Assembly (NCBI GenBank): GCA_961205875.1
Contig: OY540812.1
Span: forward strand, 20,212,001 to 20,276,000
Origin: Sialis fuliginosa
Lineage: Eukaryota > Arthropoda > Insecta > Megaloptera > Sialidae
Direction of reading: 5' to 3'
Length of the DNA stretch: 64,000 bases
Shown here: in pieces, positions 49,686-61,387 of the stretch
Layout: every line of letters starts with the position of its first letter
Position numbering within the stretch: the stretch's first letter is position 1
Made by a program: the position numbers and the translations under genes
Notes under the pieces: model-generated
Database searches by the model: none
What the model saw: only the letters and a program-made list of their open reading frames with translations
What the model was told of the DNA's origin: nothing

Positions 49686-50934
49686 ATGTTCCATTGGTTT
49701 TATAGTAATAATATCCAGTTTTGAATATAAACACTAAGTACATTTTACAATATTATACATAAGTATGTCATCACTTTTTTCCAGTGCTACTTTTTACATG
49801 AAAAAGAAAAGGGTAAGTGAAATGAAACTGGAAGATGCTATGCTTTAAGACAGATGTGTCTCCTCATTCATCAATACCGGATACATGCAAAGACCAGAAA
49901 TCGATAAATATTTCAACTTCTGACAGGTTCATCTTGTTTTAATATATTCGGGATTTCCTGTGAGACAAATTCGACCAAGTTTATGAGAAAGTTTTTTGTA
50001 ATTGTAAATCGATTTAACACTCTGCAGTCACCAATGTCGTGCAGTTAATAATGTACCTAGATGTCGTTTAATATTCTATACATTAAATTTTAGTATTTTA
50101 ATTTTTATAAACTTAAATTAGCGTTTAATTAATTATCAATAAGCACGGGTTACTGTGATCACATTTATTTTTAATTTTCGATCAATTTAGGACATTACCA
50201 CGGAAATGTGTTTTAAACGCTAAAATTGGATCTACATATACTAGAAATAATGAACTATCAATGTTGTGTTATTTAACCTGCGGACAATATCAACCAACAT
50301 AGCAGTCATTTGATTGTTATTTATTTATCAAAGTAAACTGATAAAAAAATAACAAAATTTCGATAGTTATAAGTTATTTTTAAAATGAAAAATTTCAGTG
50401 TTTGTTAGATACATACATAGACGATGTTGCTATAGGTACAAAATATGTGAAAAATTACTTATATGTGTACTCACTAAGGCAAACATATTTTACAAAAAAA
50501 AGTCAAATCGGTACATTTTTAGAGAATTTCGCGTTATCAATTAATATTTTATAGACATACATAGAACTCATGTGGAAAACACTTTTCCTTACATTTTGAA
50601 GGTAGTACAAATCCATTTGACATAAAACCCATGAATAAGAAGAAGACTTGAATTAATTAATAATATAATTATTTTTCGTACCTTTCACCATATTTCCATT
50701 TCCTTCTGAAAATGGAAATTTTTTTTATAAGAAAAAAAATCAATACACGTTTGCGTTTTTATAAATTTTAGAACCACTAAACTAAATTCCAATACAAATC
50801 CATAGAGAATATTAAAGAATTAATACCCCGTTCAAAGTGCTTGTTGCTAACAAATTTTCTTTATAATATAAAATAGAAATTTATAATATATAATATAAAA
50901 TATAATTTTTCTTTATAATACCGAACATAAATAT
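49686..50934. other. A+T-rich non-coding DNA
   Basis: I see no gene or bounded repeat. Confidence 0.5.
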
Positions 50935-51835
50935 TTCATACTAAAATACCCGCCATGGGAGCCACGGGACTTTCTTATACGTAATACGGAGAGTAAATAG
51001 TGCACGTGATTCTAATTTTATTAAAAAATATTCCTGACAAGCTAATAAGAGATACAATAAAATGAATGAGACATAAATTATTATAGATAATAATACTCTA
51101 TATGTGTATCAAATGATTTTTTTGAACGTAATTACTAGACCGGAAACGGATGTTTGCTCTTATCAATTTTGGAATTTTTGAATTATTTTTGCAACGGAGG
51201 GAATAAGAGAAAAATATGTTAAATAAAAATAGTCGAGTATATAATTATTTATAATTTATACCCCATTCATTTTTTCAACCACTTCTGATTTAGCTAGACA
51301 GACTTTTTTTACATAATTAATTAGAATCACCCTCACTCTCACTATTACGTATAAAAAATGGTCCGATGGTAGGTACCTATGGCAAATACGTACACTGTTT
51401 AATCTCTGTAAAACGTATTAGTAAGTCCCATGACACTCATCATGGTAGATATTTCTTCTTTGTTATGAACCATTTGAAATATACATAATTTTTAATTATT
51501 TTTTCAATTTTTTTAATTAATATAACCTAAATTATAGATAATAATATTATTGATCATTTTTTCCTTATTCACACCGTTTCAGTAAACATCCGTTTCCGGT
51601 TCAAAGATTATTTTCAAAAATAGGTTTTTTTAGTAAAAATTAATCTTACCTAAATAAAAAAATAACATTTTCCTCTTTTACGATTAGTCGTATTTGAGTC
51701 TACAGACAGACCGACCGACCGACAAGCCAACATACATAATAATCAGAATGGATTCAGCAAAGGAAAAAATGGATAATTCCATTAAAATCCAGAATTTAAA
51801 AAAACGGCTTTACAATACTTACTTATACTATATGT
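50935..51835. repeat. Complex inverted repeat family, copy 2
   Basis: It shares modules with 34985-36160. Its own left block (50945-51100, with GGGACTTTCTTATACGTAAT) is inverted at 51235-51370 (ACTATTACGTATAAAAAATGG), so the copy can fold. A GACC tetranucleotide run lies at 51708-51723. The right end (AAACGGCTTTACAATACTTA) is the inverse of AGTGAAGCCG at 35540. Confidence 0.6.
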
Positions 51836-52586
51836 ATGTATTTCATACATAGGTATAAGAAAGTAAAAAAGGAAATCCACAGCATTGAATGTAAAATGAT
51901 ACACTATGTCATTTATAAATATTAATAAACTTCTGCGAATGCCTATGAAAAATATAAAATATTATTTCAGTTTTAATTAAAACACAAACTCATTGAAAAG
52001 TTTGTCCTCATCCCAGTTGAAAAATAATATAGAATAAATAGAGAATTTCAAATCTATCAATATTATTTCAGTTTTAATTAAAATACAATAATATTAAAAA
52101 ATAATGTCTCTTTCCGGTTGAAAAACAGTTGAAGTATGTACATATATCAAAAACATTTTCGTGGAAGTATTTTCCATCATTTGATTTTCTAGGGATAATA
52201 TATTCAGAAATTACCGCACCGAGACAAATTCAAATAAATTTGGGAAACTTATATTCGAAATCGATTTCACCTCTCTATCAACGCAATAAAGTTCATATAA
52301 AGCTTCAGAATTCTCTAATCTGATTAGGGAAGCTTAACGAGCAGCTTTCAAAGCTAACATGAGCTTTTGTTGAACTTGCTATACGACTACATTTTTAATT
52401 TAATAAATACTTTTAATTGCTTTTCATTTCTTAAATTAAAAGATAATTATGTAGATACAAACTTTGCGTTTTCGGTCAAGTAATAAAAGTGCGACGTAGG
52501 ATAAAACCCGAAAATGTAAGCAAATTAATATAAAATATGTAGATAATTTTTGTTTAAGTTAACGTTTACATATATCTGTTTATGAA

Positions 52587-52800
52587 CTAGAAATTACTCG
52601 CGGCTTTGCTCGCATTTATTTCGAAATCAAATCTTTTCATTGATATTCATTTTAATATGACAATTTACATTGATCATTATTTTCTTTTTTATAAATTTTT
52701 ATTACAAAAAATGTATACATTTTTCCTTTTATGTGCCTATATTGTAATATCGACATCATTACTCTATTTTGTAATCAACATTATTGTGAAAATCTAATAT
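52587..52800 (-). mobile_element. Helitron-like 3' end, copy 1
   Basis: On the minus strand the end reads GCGAGCAAAGCCGCGAGTAA, then TTTCTAG and T. A GCGAGCNAAGCCGCGGGTAA hairpin-like region shortly before CTAG, followed by T, is a common 3' end of insect Helitron-like repeats (established knowledge). Related to the end at 59273. The body to the right has no certain limit, and the 63-codon frame 52606-52797 within it is not a gene. Confidence 0.45.
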
Positions 52801-52861
52801 CGGAAAAAAACAAACTAACATATATAAACTCAAACAGATCAAAATTGGATTATGGATTATA

Positions 52862-53760
52862 CCGGGTGTTTTTTTTAACCTGAAACTTTCAAATATCTCG
52901 AAAAATAAGCACTCTACGGAAAAAATGTCAATAATCAAAATTTAATCGTTCCGCGGGGGAAATACATTAGTGCAAAAAAAATAGTCCCCCACCCCCCTCT
53001 TTGTAGGTTGGGGAGGGGGTATCTTTGAATCTTAAATAGGAACCTCAATTTTTTATTGCAGATACGGATTCTACGGCTAAAATTACGTACGATTTGACTG
53101 AACTATTTTGTTCGATTCATAATAGATGGCGCTGTAATCGACGAAACAAAATTCATAATAAAACAAAAAAAAACGGAAAAAAAAAAAAATCGATCGCACC
53201 GAGGATCAACCAAGCCATTCTCGGTTGTCGGTCCGTATCGCAAACCACCGTCTACAGTACGTGATGGGCTAGTTTTCAACTGAATTGATACATAAGTTAT
53301 GCGAATTTACAGAGGATTTTCATAATTTTTTTTCTCGGTTGTTTACGAGTTTCCGGTCAACCGGCTTGGTGTGTATGTTTGTCTATGCCACTACTACAAC
53401 CCTATTTTTTTTAAACAAATTGGTGCAGCTGATATCTGGTTGTCCCGTTGTTAGAAGAAATCGAAAAAAATTGAATTTTGTTGATTACAGCGCCATCTAT
53501 GATAAATCGAACAAAATAGTTCAGTCAAATCGTACGTACTTTTAGCCGTAGAATCCGTTTCTGCAATAAAAAATTGAGGTTCCTATTTAAGATTTAAAGA
53601 TACCCCCTCCTCAACCTACAAAGAGGGGGGTGGGGGACTATTTTTTTTGCACTAATATATTTCCCCCGCGGAACGATTAAATTTTGATTATTGACATTTT
53701 TTCCGTAGCGTGCTTATTTTTCGAGATATTTGAAAGTTTCAAGTTAAAAAAAACACCCGG
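52862..53760. mobile_element. Foldback element, 0.9 kb, TA-flanked
   Basis: Inverted ends CCGGGTGTTTTTTTTAAC are flanked by TA (52860-52861 and 53761-53762). The arms of about 300 bases (52862-53158, 53462-53760) are very similar, with CCCCCACCCCCCTC and TAGATGGCGCTGTAATC in mirror order. The 300-base loop holds an open frame (53285-53545) with no known motif that runs into the right arm. Confidence 0.88.
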
Positions 53761-53919
53761 TATTAAAAATATTTTCATTGTATATACCTACAGAGCCTAT
53801 AGATTTATATATTTACACGTATATTGATATTAAAATTAAATTGAAAAGTATCTTTTATACAATGAAATAAATAAATAACCGAGGAAGAATGAACAGGAAT
53901 TTGTTTATTTCCGGAACTA

Positions 53920-54161
53920 CAGTCTAGTTATTAAAATTTGGTAGCTTGCAAACACCTTTCAAACGGAGTATCAAACTTATATGACAGATAGTTGCATGCG
54001 TAGTTTTTACTAGTAGTAAATATAATCTTTACATATACCTTTATTTTTACTTACTATGCATGCAACTATATATCGAAAACTCCAAGAGAACTGTCATAAT
54101 ATACAAGTTTGATATCCCGTTTGAGTGTTTGCAAGCTTGCAAATATTTGTTAGCTAGGCTG
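53920..54161. mobile_element. MITE, Tc1/mariner-like
   Basis: The ends CAGTCTAGTTATTAAAATTT and the inverse of CAGCCTAGCTAACAAATATT are flanked by TA (53918-53919 and 54162-54163). The arms share GCTTGCAAACAC, TCAAACGG, ATATCAAACTT and AGTTGCATGC in mirror order. Confidence 0.83.
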
Positions 54162-54163
54162 TA

Positions 54164-56478
54164 CTATCGGACATTAAATTAATTAATTAGTTTAAATGAA
54201 AACATTTCCCTCTATAATTGCACAAAATGATAATAAAACTATTAATTTTTTAGCACTTTGACAATTATTCGTAAGTAGAAAGTTTCGTAATCACATTTTT
54301 TCAACCTTTTAACAATTTTTAGTGAAAAATCAGTTAAGTGAAAAGCTTTAAAGTAATGAAATTTTAATGATGCGTAAGGAAAAAGGATAAAATTTCGGAT
54401 AAACCCCGACCTATATTAAATCTCTGAGTAATTCTCGTATACCAAGTTTCAAAAATTTAGTATAATATTGTCTTATCATTTTCATAAAGCTATAAATCAC
54501 AGACATATTCTTCTTTTCTATTACCACTTATCCAAAATGTGTTTTTCATGTCTTGCTAAAGTATAACCCTTTCGCTGCAAAAACTAGATATATCCAGAAA
54601 TAATTTCATGTCAGCAGTATGGAATCCGGAAAAATAAAAAATAAAATAATCAAAATATGAAAAGGTCCGTTGCTAAAATACAAACCTTTACTTTATTACT
54701 ATAATAGGTGAATGCCTTCGCAGCACGTAGTAGATTCCCATCTCCACCACAGTGGAACCTCTCTCAATGAAAATTCCAATAAAATCGGTTTAGTAGCAAC
54801 TTACTAATTCTCCATAGATACGGGTTTAATGTTACTGCTCAACCCCTTAATGAAGAAGCGGGATAATATATTACCTAAACTAATTATTGTCATAGACATT
54901 CTAACAGTTGATTTCGTTAGCTCGTGTTCTCATTTCTTTTTAACACGTTTTTATTAACTTGACCTGTAACTTCCTAACACTGTAAGCAAATCTTACAACT
55001 CACTTTTCACCGATTTCTAATTGTCGTATAGATTTGAAACTCTGCGAACTTATCCAATTCTGGTGACAATACAATAATATGGTACCATCAAACTTGTAGG
55101 ATGATGTAGGTACGAGGTAGTCATAGGGACTCCTCTATTGCTAACAAAAAGCCTCAAGCATGTTTTTTTTAGTTTTTAACTATAGAATTTATTTTAATGA
55201 AATGATAAAAATTTAAGTTTCAAAACTAGTTCCCATACGTTTATTGAGTAAAATTAATCATGAGCCATTATTTAAACAACAAAATGTTCTAAACTAAAGG
55301 TGAAAATTACCTTATATTTTCATATAGGACAATACCGGTCGGTGACTGGTGTTACTGGCTTCGAATGACTAGCATAACCTCATAATGACTAAACAATTTT
55401 CATATTTCATTGGTTTGTCACGAAAAACAAACTAACCAGTTTGAACTCCATTATATGCACTCACACATTTGTAATAATTGGTAATTTGAAAGATATATTT
55501 TAGTGTAAAGTAAAATTATTAGCTTACCTTTGTTTGAATAATCCAGTTTATTACAACAAAATATGACTCAACACATGCACAACTGTCACTCGCACTGCAG
55601 TTGATGCAATGTGGTGTTACTTCGTGGATTAGTTCATTCGGCCGTACACTATGTAAATGACAGTACTCGATATTTTTATTTAAGTATTCTCGGAATTATA
55701 TATTTAACAGTGACCGATATTGCCCACTGATCGCCATAAAAATATTTTATTATTATTTCAAAAAATATACATTATACGTTTTCACGTAAATGTATATTTA
55801 CATAATTTATATATTTAGATAAGATTGCATAAAATAAGAATATGTATAACACATTCCACAAATTACATTTATGACCTATAAATACAATATCTCCTTCCTT
55901 ACACGTAATAATTATTAATAGCATATACTAATCATAGACAATTAGCAAAGATCTGTTACACTAAATCTATTGACAGTAATGTATCCAAGCCGCAAATTGT
56001 AATGAATATTACAATATATGTAGTTCCTATACTCAATTAGTTTAGAAATTTCGATCGGTATTGTGCAGCAATATAGTATCATTTGCTAAACCTGCCGCTT
56101 CAAACACAAAATCCTATTTACATTCTTTTGTGAAGATCAGGTGTACTTAATATTAATTAACGCCCTCGTCTTATGTTTCCCGACTTCGTATGTTGCTTGT
56201 GGACGAAGAGCGTGGAAAGATGGGTGTTATTAGGGTGATCGACAAACCCATCTAGTTAATTCAGATGGTAAGATTTTTTTATATTAAAATTTTAAATAAA
56301 CAGTTATTAAAAGTCATTCTGTAAAAATTATGTTTTTTTCAAAATATGAAAAGAATCAACGAGTATGAAATGTTAATATAATATAAAATTCTAGTTCAGC
56401 TTTTCCCAAAGTATGGTCCAAGGTATTTCCAAAAACAGATCTGTTTTATAATAATTAAAATAAACAATTAGTTCCTTT
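54164..56478. other. Mostly A+T-rich DNA, no supported gene apart from 56160-56255
   Basis: CAGTGGAACCTCTCTCAAT at 54752 resembles a pogo/Tigger end, but no inverse partner was found. The rest has no bounded repeat that I can see. Confidence 0.4.
56160..56255 (+). other. Short G+C-rich open patch, possibly coding relic
   Basis: The plus strand reads SSYVSRLRMLLVDEERGKM, then GVIRVIDKPI and TAG at 56253-56255. G+C is far above the flanks. No acceptor lies just upstream. A strong donor-like ATG|GTAAGA at 56267 lies beyond the stop. AGATGGGT and AACCCATCT form a possible 8-9-base stem. It is not recognised and could be an exon relic, an RNA or chance. Confidence 0.25.
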
Positions 56479-56481
56479 TAA

Positions 56482-56668
56482 ACGTCGATTACATTGAGCG
56501 AGTTTACAAGCTACAAGCCGGCGTGTTTACTAGCTGCTAGTAAAACTCGCCCAGTGTAATCACGTTCACTAGCTAACTAGCTAACATGATTACACTGGGC
56601 GAGTTTTACTAGCAGCTAGTAAACTCGCCGGCTTGTAGCTTGTAAACTCGCTCAATGCAATCGACGCT
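56482..56668. mobile_element. Palindromic MITE, PIF/Harbinger-like, copy 2
   Basis: The unit is 187 bases and nearly wholly self-complementary. CGTCGATTACATTGAGCGAG at the left is mirrored at the right, with a CTAGCTAACTAGCTAAC centre. TTAA or TAA flanks both sides (56478-56481 and 56669-56672). Copy 1 (24219-24353) has the same ends and is flanked by TAA. The centre differs in length between the copies. Confidence 0.77.
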
Positions 56669-56955
56669 TTAATCTACGAGTTAGATAGGGCCACGAAATG
56701 GAAAAATTACTCATCATGTTTACTATCAATATCTATTGTAGGTATGTAAAAACAAGGTAGTCTCAGTAGCTCCTTGGCCAATCAATTTTTGCGTAGGAAT
56801 TATATACGTCACCACGGGGATATATTCAAATATGTATTATAAATGTATAATTAGTACAGTAAAAAATATATTTTTCGAACACAATAATTCCTTTAACGAA
56901 ATTTAGTACAGATAGATACTTTAAGAAACCGATGAGTGTAGTTGCCATTTTGTAG

Positions 56956-57105
56956 TTATTCGCGTAAAAACAGTTTTTCGTTGCTTTCACCCCCTGCAAA
57001 ACTACCTTTGCACCTCTTGGTCGACTACACACTTCGATCTATCCGTTCAGTTGAAATGCTCTCAACCTCGGCTATCTTAAGCACTTTTCTCGACAATCTG
57101 CCCAT
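56956..57105 (-). other. Open patch cut by a hAT end, possible coding relic
   Basis: The minus strand from ATG at 57105 reads MGRLSRKVLKIAEVESIST, then ERIDRSV and TAG (57025-57027). The same frame goes on for 21 codons (STKRCKGSFAGG) to TAA at 56956. The plus strand is also open (56942-57130), so the strand is uncertain. The hAT fragment at 57111 abuts the start. No family is recognised. Confidence 0.25.
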
Positions 57106-57110
57106 GGACT

Positions 57111-57490
57111 CAGCGGCGTATTTACGTTAAGTGCCGCCCTGGGCAAAAAAAATTGCCGCCCCTCTATCAATAGAAAATATAACCTATTTTTGATATAAGT
57201 TTCAGAATTATCATATGAACTGAGAAGTGATAACTGTTTTTATAAGTAGACTTAACTGATGTATTATTAATAATAATACTCGTATATCAATAATTAAATC
57301 AATAATACATCAGTTAGAACGCTTGAAAAGAAATAAACGTACTCTTACTGAGGACAACCGAAATCGTCAGAAAATTTTTACAAGATGAGTAATTTTTTGT
57401 ATTCCTTTTTTTTAGAGTGTTGTGTATTAAACTAAAAAAGTTGGGCTCTCCCAGAATCTTCCGCCCCCAAAATGTTGCCGCCCTGGGCAG
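57111..57490 (+). mobile_element. hAT element fragment
   Basis: It begins CAGCGGCGTATTTACG, followed by GCCGCCCTGGGCA, a combination typical of hAT ends in insects. GCCGCCCTGGGCA recurs near 57475. The right inverted end is missing, so it is truncated or rearranged. Confidence 0.6.
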
Positions 57491-57595
57491 CAGCTCATAA
57501 TACCATAGTAAAATATCGAAAATAATTGCGTTGCTACAGAGAATTTTTGATCAAGTCTATACCCAAAGCCGTCTATACAAATTATTACACTCTTT

Positions 57596-57883
57596 ATTTT
57601 ATGACTAAACGCTTCGACAGATTTTGATAAAAAACTACCAAATAGTAAAAGGTTATTATTCTAATATATGATAAAAATTCCAAATGATTTACCGTTTTGT
57701 TTTTGAAATACAATTGTATTTCAAATACGAAACAGTCAATCATTTTGTTTTTGAAATAAAAGGTGTATTTCAAAAACAAAACGGTCAATCATTTGGAATT
57801 TTTTTACCACATATCAGAATAATAAGCCTTTACAGTTTGTTAGTTTTTTTATTAAAATCTGTCGAAGTTTTTAGTCATGAAAA
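57596..57883. mobile_element. Palindromic MITE, about 288 bases
   Basis: The outer arms (ATGACTAAACGCTTCGACAG and the inverse of ATGACTAAAAACTTCGACAG) run in mirror order through AAATTCCAAATGATT and CGTTTTGTTTTTGAAATAC. The centre holds three more copies of the TTTTGTTTTTGAAAT word in alternating orientation. Frames on both strands here are by-products. Confidence 0.82.
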
Positions 57884-58370
57884 TGGACATAATACGAACT
57901 TGATATAGCGGAATACGTACAAAAGTGCCAAACTTTAATGACAATTATCTCGAGTTTAAAACGGTCGATCTCTTTAAAATTTCACATTTAGATAGATATC
58001 ATTATTCTTTTTATGTCCCGATTTTTTAAAAATTCTATCGAAATGACGTTTGCACGAGAACTACCTTAATATGGTATTTCATAACAGCGCAGAGCTCAAA
58101 GTTTTCCATGTTTACGCAAATCACTCGATACACTCATTTTTACAAGCTACAACTCAATAACCTACAATTTCAGTTCAGTTATACATAAAATCAAATATCA
58201 ACATGGCAAAAGTAGACACCAATTGGAATACGAGTATATGATAGACCACAAACTTTTCAAACGTTCCTAGTATATGTACATTCATGTTGTTTAATTTCAC
58301 CATTTTAAAGACTTTCAGCTTTTAAAGATTCTTCCCATTCGGTTAAACATTTTATTTACACTGAAAGTTT

Positions 58371-58660
58371 CCGTACCTTTTTACTTCGCGAAACCTCTAC
58401 ACGTGTATTATCCAATTCAGTGGTTCCAAAACTTTTTTATTATCAAAATTCCCAACAAGCATAAAAATAAGAAATAACCTATACAAAAATTTACATTGTG
58501 ATTTCTAGCCACGATTTCAATTTCTGTATCTTTTTGCTTCGTGAAACCTTCAATTAAGAAAACATCTAAACGTGTTTTATCCAATTCAATGATTAAATAT
58601 AAAATGTTTTTATTATCAAAGTCGACAAGCGTAAAAATATAAACTAAAACCAAACCTACA
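58371..58660. repeat. Imperfect tandem duplication, about 2 x 140 bases
   Basis: Units at about 58371-58485 and 58525-58660 share TACCTTTTTACTTCGCGAAA/TATCTTTTTGCTTCGTGAAA, ATCCAATTCA, TTTTTATTATCAAA and ACAAGC. The minus-strand frame 58417-58653 runs through both and is not supported. Confidence 0.65.
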
Positions 58661-58759
58661 ATAAAAAGATATTCAAAAAAATAATGTGTATATTAACAAT
58701 ATCTGCCACACTAATTTTCAAAATATACATCAAATAAATAATAACTTAATTTACATCTG

Positions 58760-59273
58760 GTCACAAAATAGAGCTGTTATTGTCTGTCTGTCCGTTAGTG
58801 CGTTGATAACTTGAGAACCACTTATCCAATTTACGTGTTTTTTTTTAATTCATAGATATGTTATCTGGCCAGGTTATAGGATATATTTTGTTACGTTAGG
58901 TAACATAAGGAATAGGCAGTGACGATAATAGTACATCAAGTCGGCAAAAATTTTGCCGCCAGCACGTTCTTTTGTAATACGCTGCCTAAACCGTTAAATA
59001 TTGAAACATATAATGTAGTAAAGAATTGTGTGGAATCAAAAGATATAAATAAAGTCCGCGATACCATGTATATCTAACATTTATAATAAGCCACAATAAC
59101 TGCTTTTAATTTTTGTATTTTTTGTTCTGGTTCGTTTTTGTTAGGTAATTTAGGTATTGATTAATTATTTTTATAATAATAACTAATCGTGTTTTTACTT
59201 AATTACTATATTTTTGAAAAATCCTAAACAATAATTCCGTAATCCACGCAAGCGAAACCGCGGGCACAGCTAG
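58760..59273 (+). mobile_element. Helitron-like 3' end, copy 2
   Basis: It ends CACGCAAGCGAAACCGCGGG, then CACAGCTAG followed by T, the style of insect Helitron-like 3' termini. Upstream, TGTCTGTCTGTCCGTTAGTGC and GATAACTTGAGAACCACTTA are phrases usual in such bodies. The 5' end is not found, so the left limit is approximate. Confidence 0.5.
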
Positions 59274-60559
59274 TTAAAAATAAAATAAGAAAAACGTAAA
59301 TGGTCGTGTCCACTAATTCCTGATCGAATCCCACTCTTTAATTCAATCCTTAACAAAACATATCAAAACAGGATTCGCTAGGAAATTGTTAGGTTTATAT
59401 AAAGAACCTAACCATCTATTCGATTTCCCGCATCCACGTCCTGTGTTCCAGACACTTCCGGTCCTGGTGAAAAGATATAGCCCTGTTTATGGAGTCTCCC
59501 CCACCCTTCGCAACGCCTAACGCGTCACTCGTGAACTCAAATACAGACGATGTGTTAAATTATTGGGGCATGTATTTCTCAATTTATGTTTCAAGGTAAA
59601 TATGCAGGAAGAAGACAAGCTAAAGTGAAATAGAATTCAAGAAATGTTTAGGTGATTAAAGTTTATAATGTCGACGAGTACGTTATATGTAGTTTAATAA
59701 AGTACATATTATTATATTAAACATTTAAAATTTCACCACTTGGGAATTAGAATCTTGTCCCTATTTTTGACTTCACAACTTTTTATAGTTGATTTTTTTA
59801 TAGAAGAACTTGGCCTTTTTACATATATGTTTTTGATGGGATATTTAAGAACATATAAACATAAGTTAATATTTTACAATCAGATGTTCAATATATATAT
59901 GTACGTAAAGTATTGATCGTCTTTTTAAGACTTCATGAGACTTCGTTTAGATAAATAATAAATTTTGAGTTATACCTGGTACGCCTTTATTTGCTGTTAG
60001 CAGATACAAGCAGTTCTCGATTCAGGAACGTCAGATTTACGAATATTCGCTATAACGAATGTCACATTCTTATAATACTTAGGCCATTAACGTGATACAA
60101 AATTGAGTATAACGATCTAAATATATATTTTAAAAAAAATCTAAAACCTGTGTCAATTTTTACACCAATTTTAAATCCTTAAAATTGCTGGCTTTAAAAT
60201 GTTTTACATATTTTTTTCTACAATTTCTCTGATTTAATCAATAATACCAACTTAGAGAAATTATATAGAAAATCAAAATATAATAACAAAACCTTAAATA
60301 TACTCTTTTTAAGAACAAAATTCTCATAATAAAAATTAATAATTAACACAAAATCGTCCAACTCCAAAGCAGTAATCGTACTGTAAAAATTGTTGACAAT
60401 CGTTAAATTTACCAAAAAATTGACGGAAAATTTAACAAGTTTTATTTTATGTTGTACATATAGCATTAAGGCTTTACTTGAGACATTTAATTATTTGTCA
60501 TTTATAATCAATTTGTATATTAACTCAAATAAACTGTGTAAAAATAAGATGTGCTCAAT

Positions 60560-60751
60560 CTAGTTCTCTTTCGTCAACACATTTATAAACGCTGTGTCAA
60601 TAAATCGACCGCAGTTTACCGGACACATAAACGTGCTGCTGGTATTGGCAGTAACGATGGATAGTCCTTCCAAAGATTCTAAACTATATTGATTGTTAAT
60701 TTCCACACCTATCTGATCGTGCCCTCGCAGCCATTTACAACATTAGTCTTC
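60560..60751 (-). CDS. Candidate terminal coding exon with one frameshift
   Basis: The minus strand has a good acceptor (CTTGTTTTTATAG) ending at 60752. The first frame reads KTNVVNGCEG. After one missing base in a GGG run (about 60718) the text continues HDQIGVEINNQYSLESLEG, then LSIVTANTSSTFMCPVNCG, then RFIDTAFINVLTKEN and TAG (60560-60562). G+C is well above the flanks and codon use is ordinary. Three cysteines and a CPVNCG motif suggest a secreted or extracellular protein (inference). The frameshift means a dead copy or a sequencing error. I do not recognise the family and see no neighbouring exon. Confidence 0.45.
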
Positions 60752-60895
60752 CTATAAAAACAAGATCACTGTACTTAATCAAGTCACCGTTGAAATAAAA
60801 CTATGTAGGTTGAAACATGATGAATACAAATATGAATAGTTTATGTAATGTTTATGTAATGTAGTAGATAACAGAATGCAATAAAGGTATGTATG

Positions 60896-61099
60896 CAGTG
60901 GCGTAGCGAGGGGGGCAATTATTTAATAAATAAGATTTGAGAAATTAAATACTCAATACCTTTTTTTTTTTTTTTTAGTCACGTCAATTTCAATTCAAAT
61001 TTATTATAAAAAAAAATATTATTATTTTTTTTAAATTATTTTTGAGGGCGCCAAAAAGATATCGTGCCCCGGGCGCCAATTATGCTTACTACGCCACTG
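60896..61099. mobile_element. hAT MITE, 204 bases
   Basis: The ends CAGTGGCGTAGCGAGG and the inverse of CAGTGGCGTAGTAAGC are inverted copies. Perfect 8-base flanks TATGTATG (60888-60895 and 61100-61107). The interior has GGGCGCC-type words and T/A homopolymers. Confidence 0.93.
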
Positions 61100-61387
61100 T
61101 ATGTATGTTATGATGTATTCATAAAGCTTTTACTTTTAGGTATTATAAATGATTTATAATACCTAACATAGATTGACAGAAAATTGCTTTTCAAGGTTAT
61201 TCAATTAAAAACTCATTCATATTGTCATAATTTCATTATCTAGCCTACGAATTTATTTTTATCATAAAGTTCAATAACGAGTGTTTCCCACAATACATAA
61301 GACTCGGACCTTGAGTAAAATAATTTAAATATGGAAAAATTTGTTTAAAATATAATGTATACAATATATGTATTACATTTCCTTGTA

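Noticed and set aside
52606-53545. Small genes from the plus frames at 52606 and 53285
   Set aside because: They lie in a Helitron-like body and a foldback element, with no family features.
54752-54775. pogo/Tigger-like end CAGTGGAACCTCTCTC
   Set aside because: No inverse partner in the following few kilobases.
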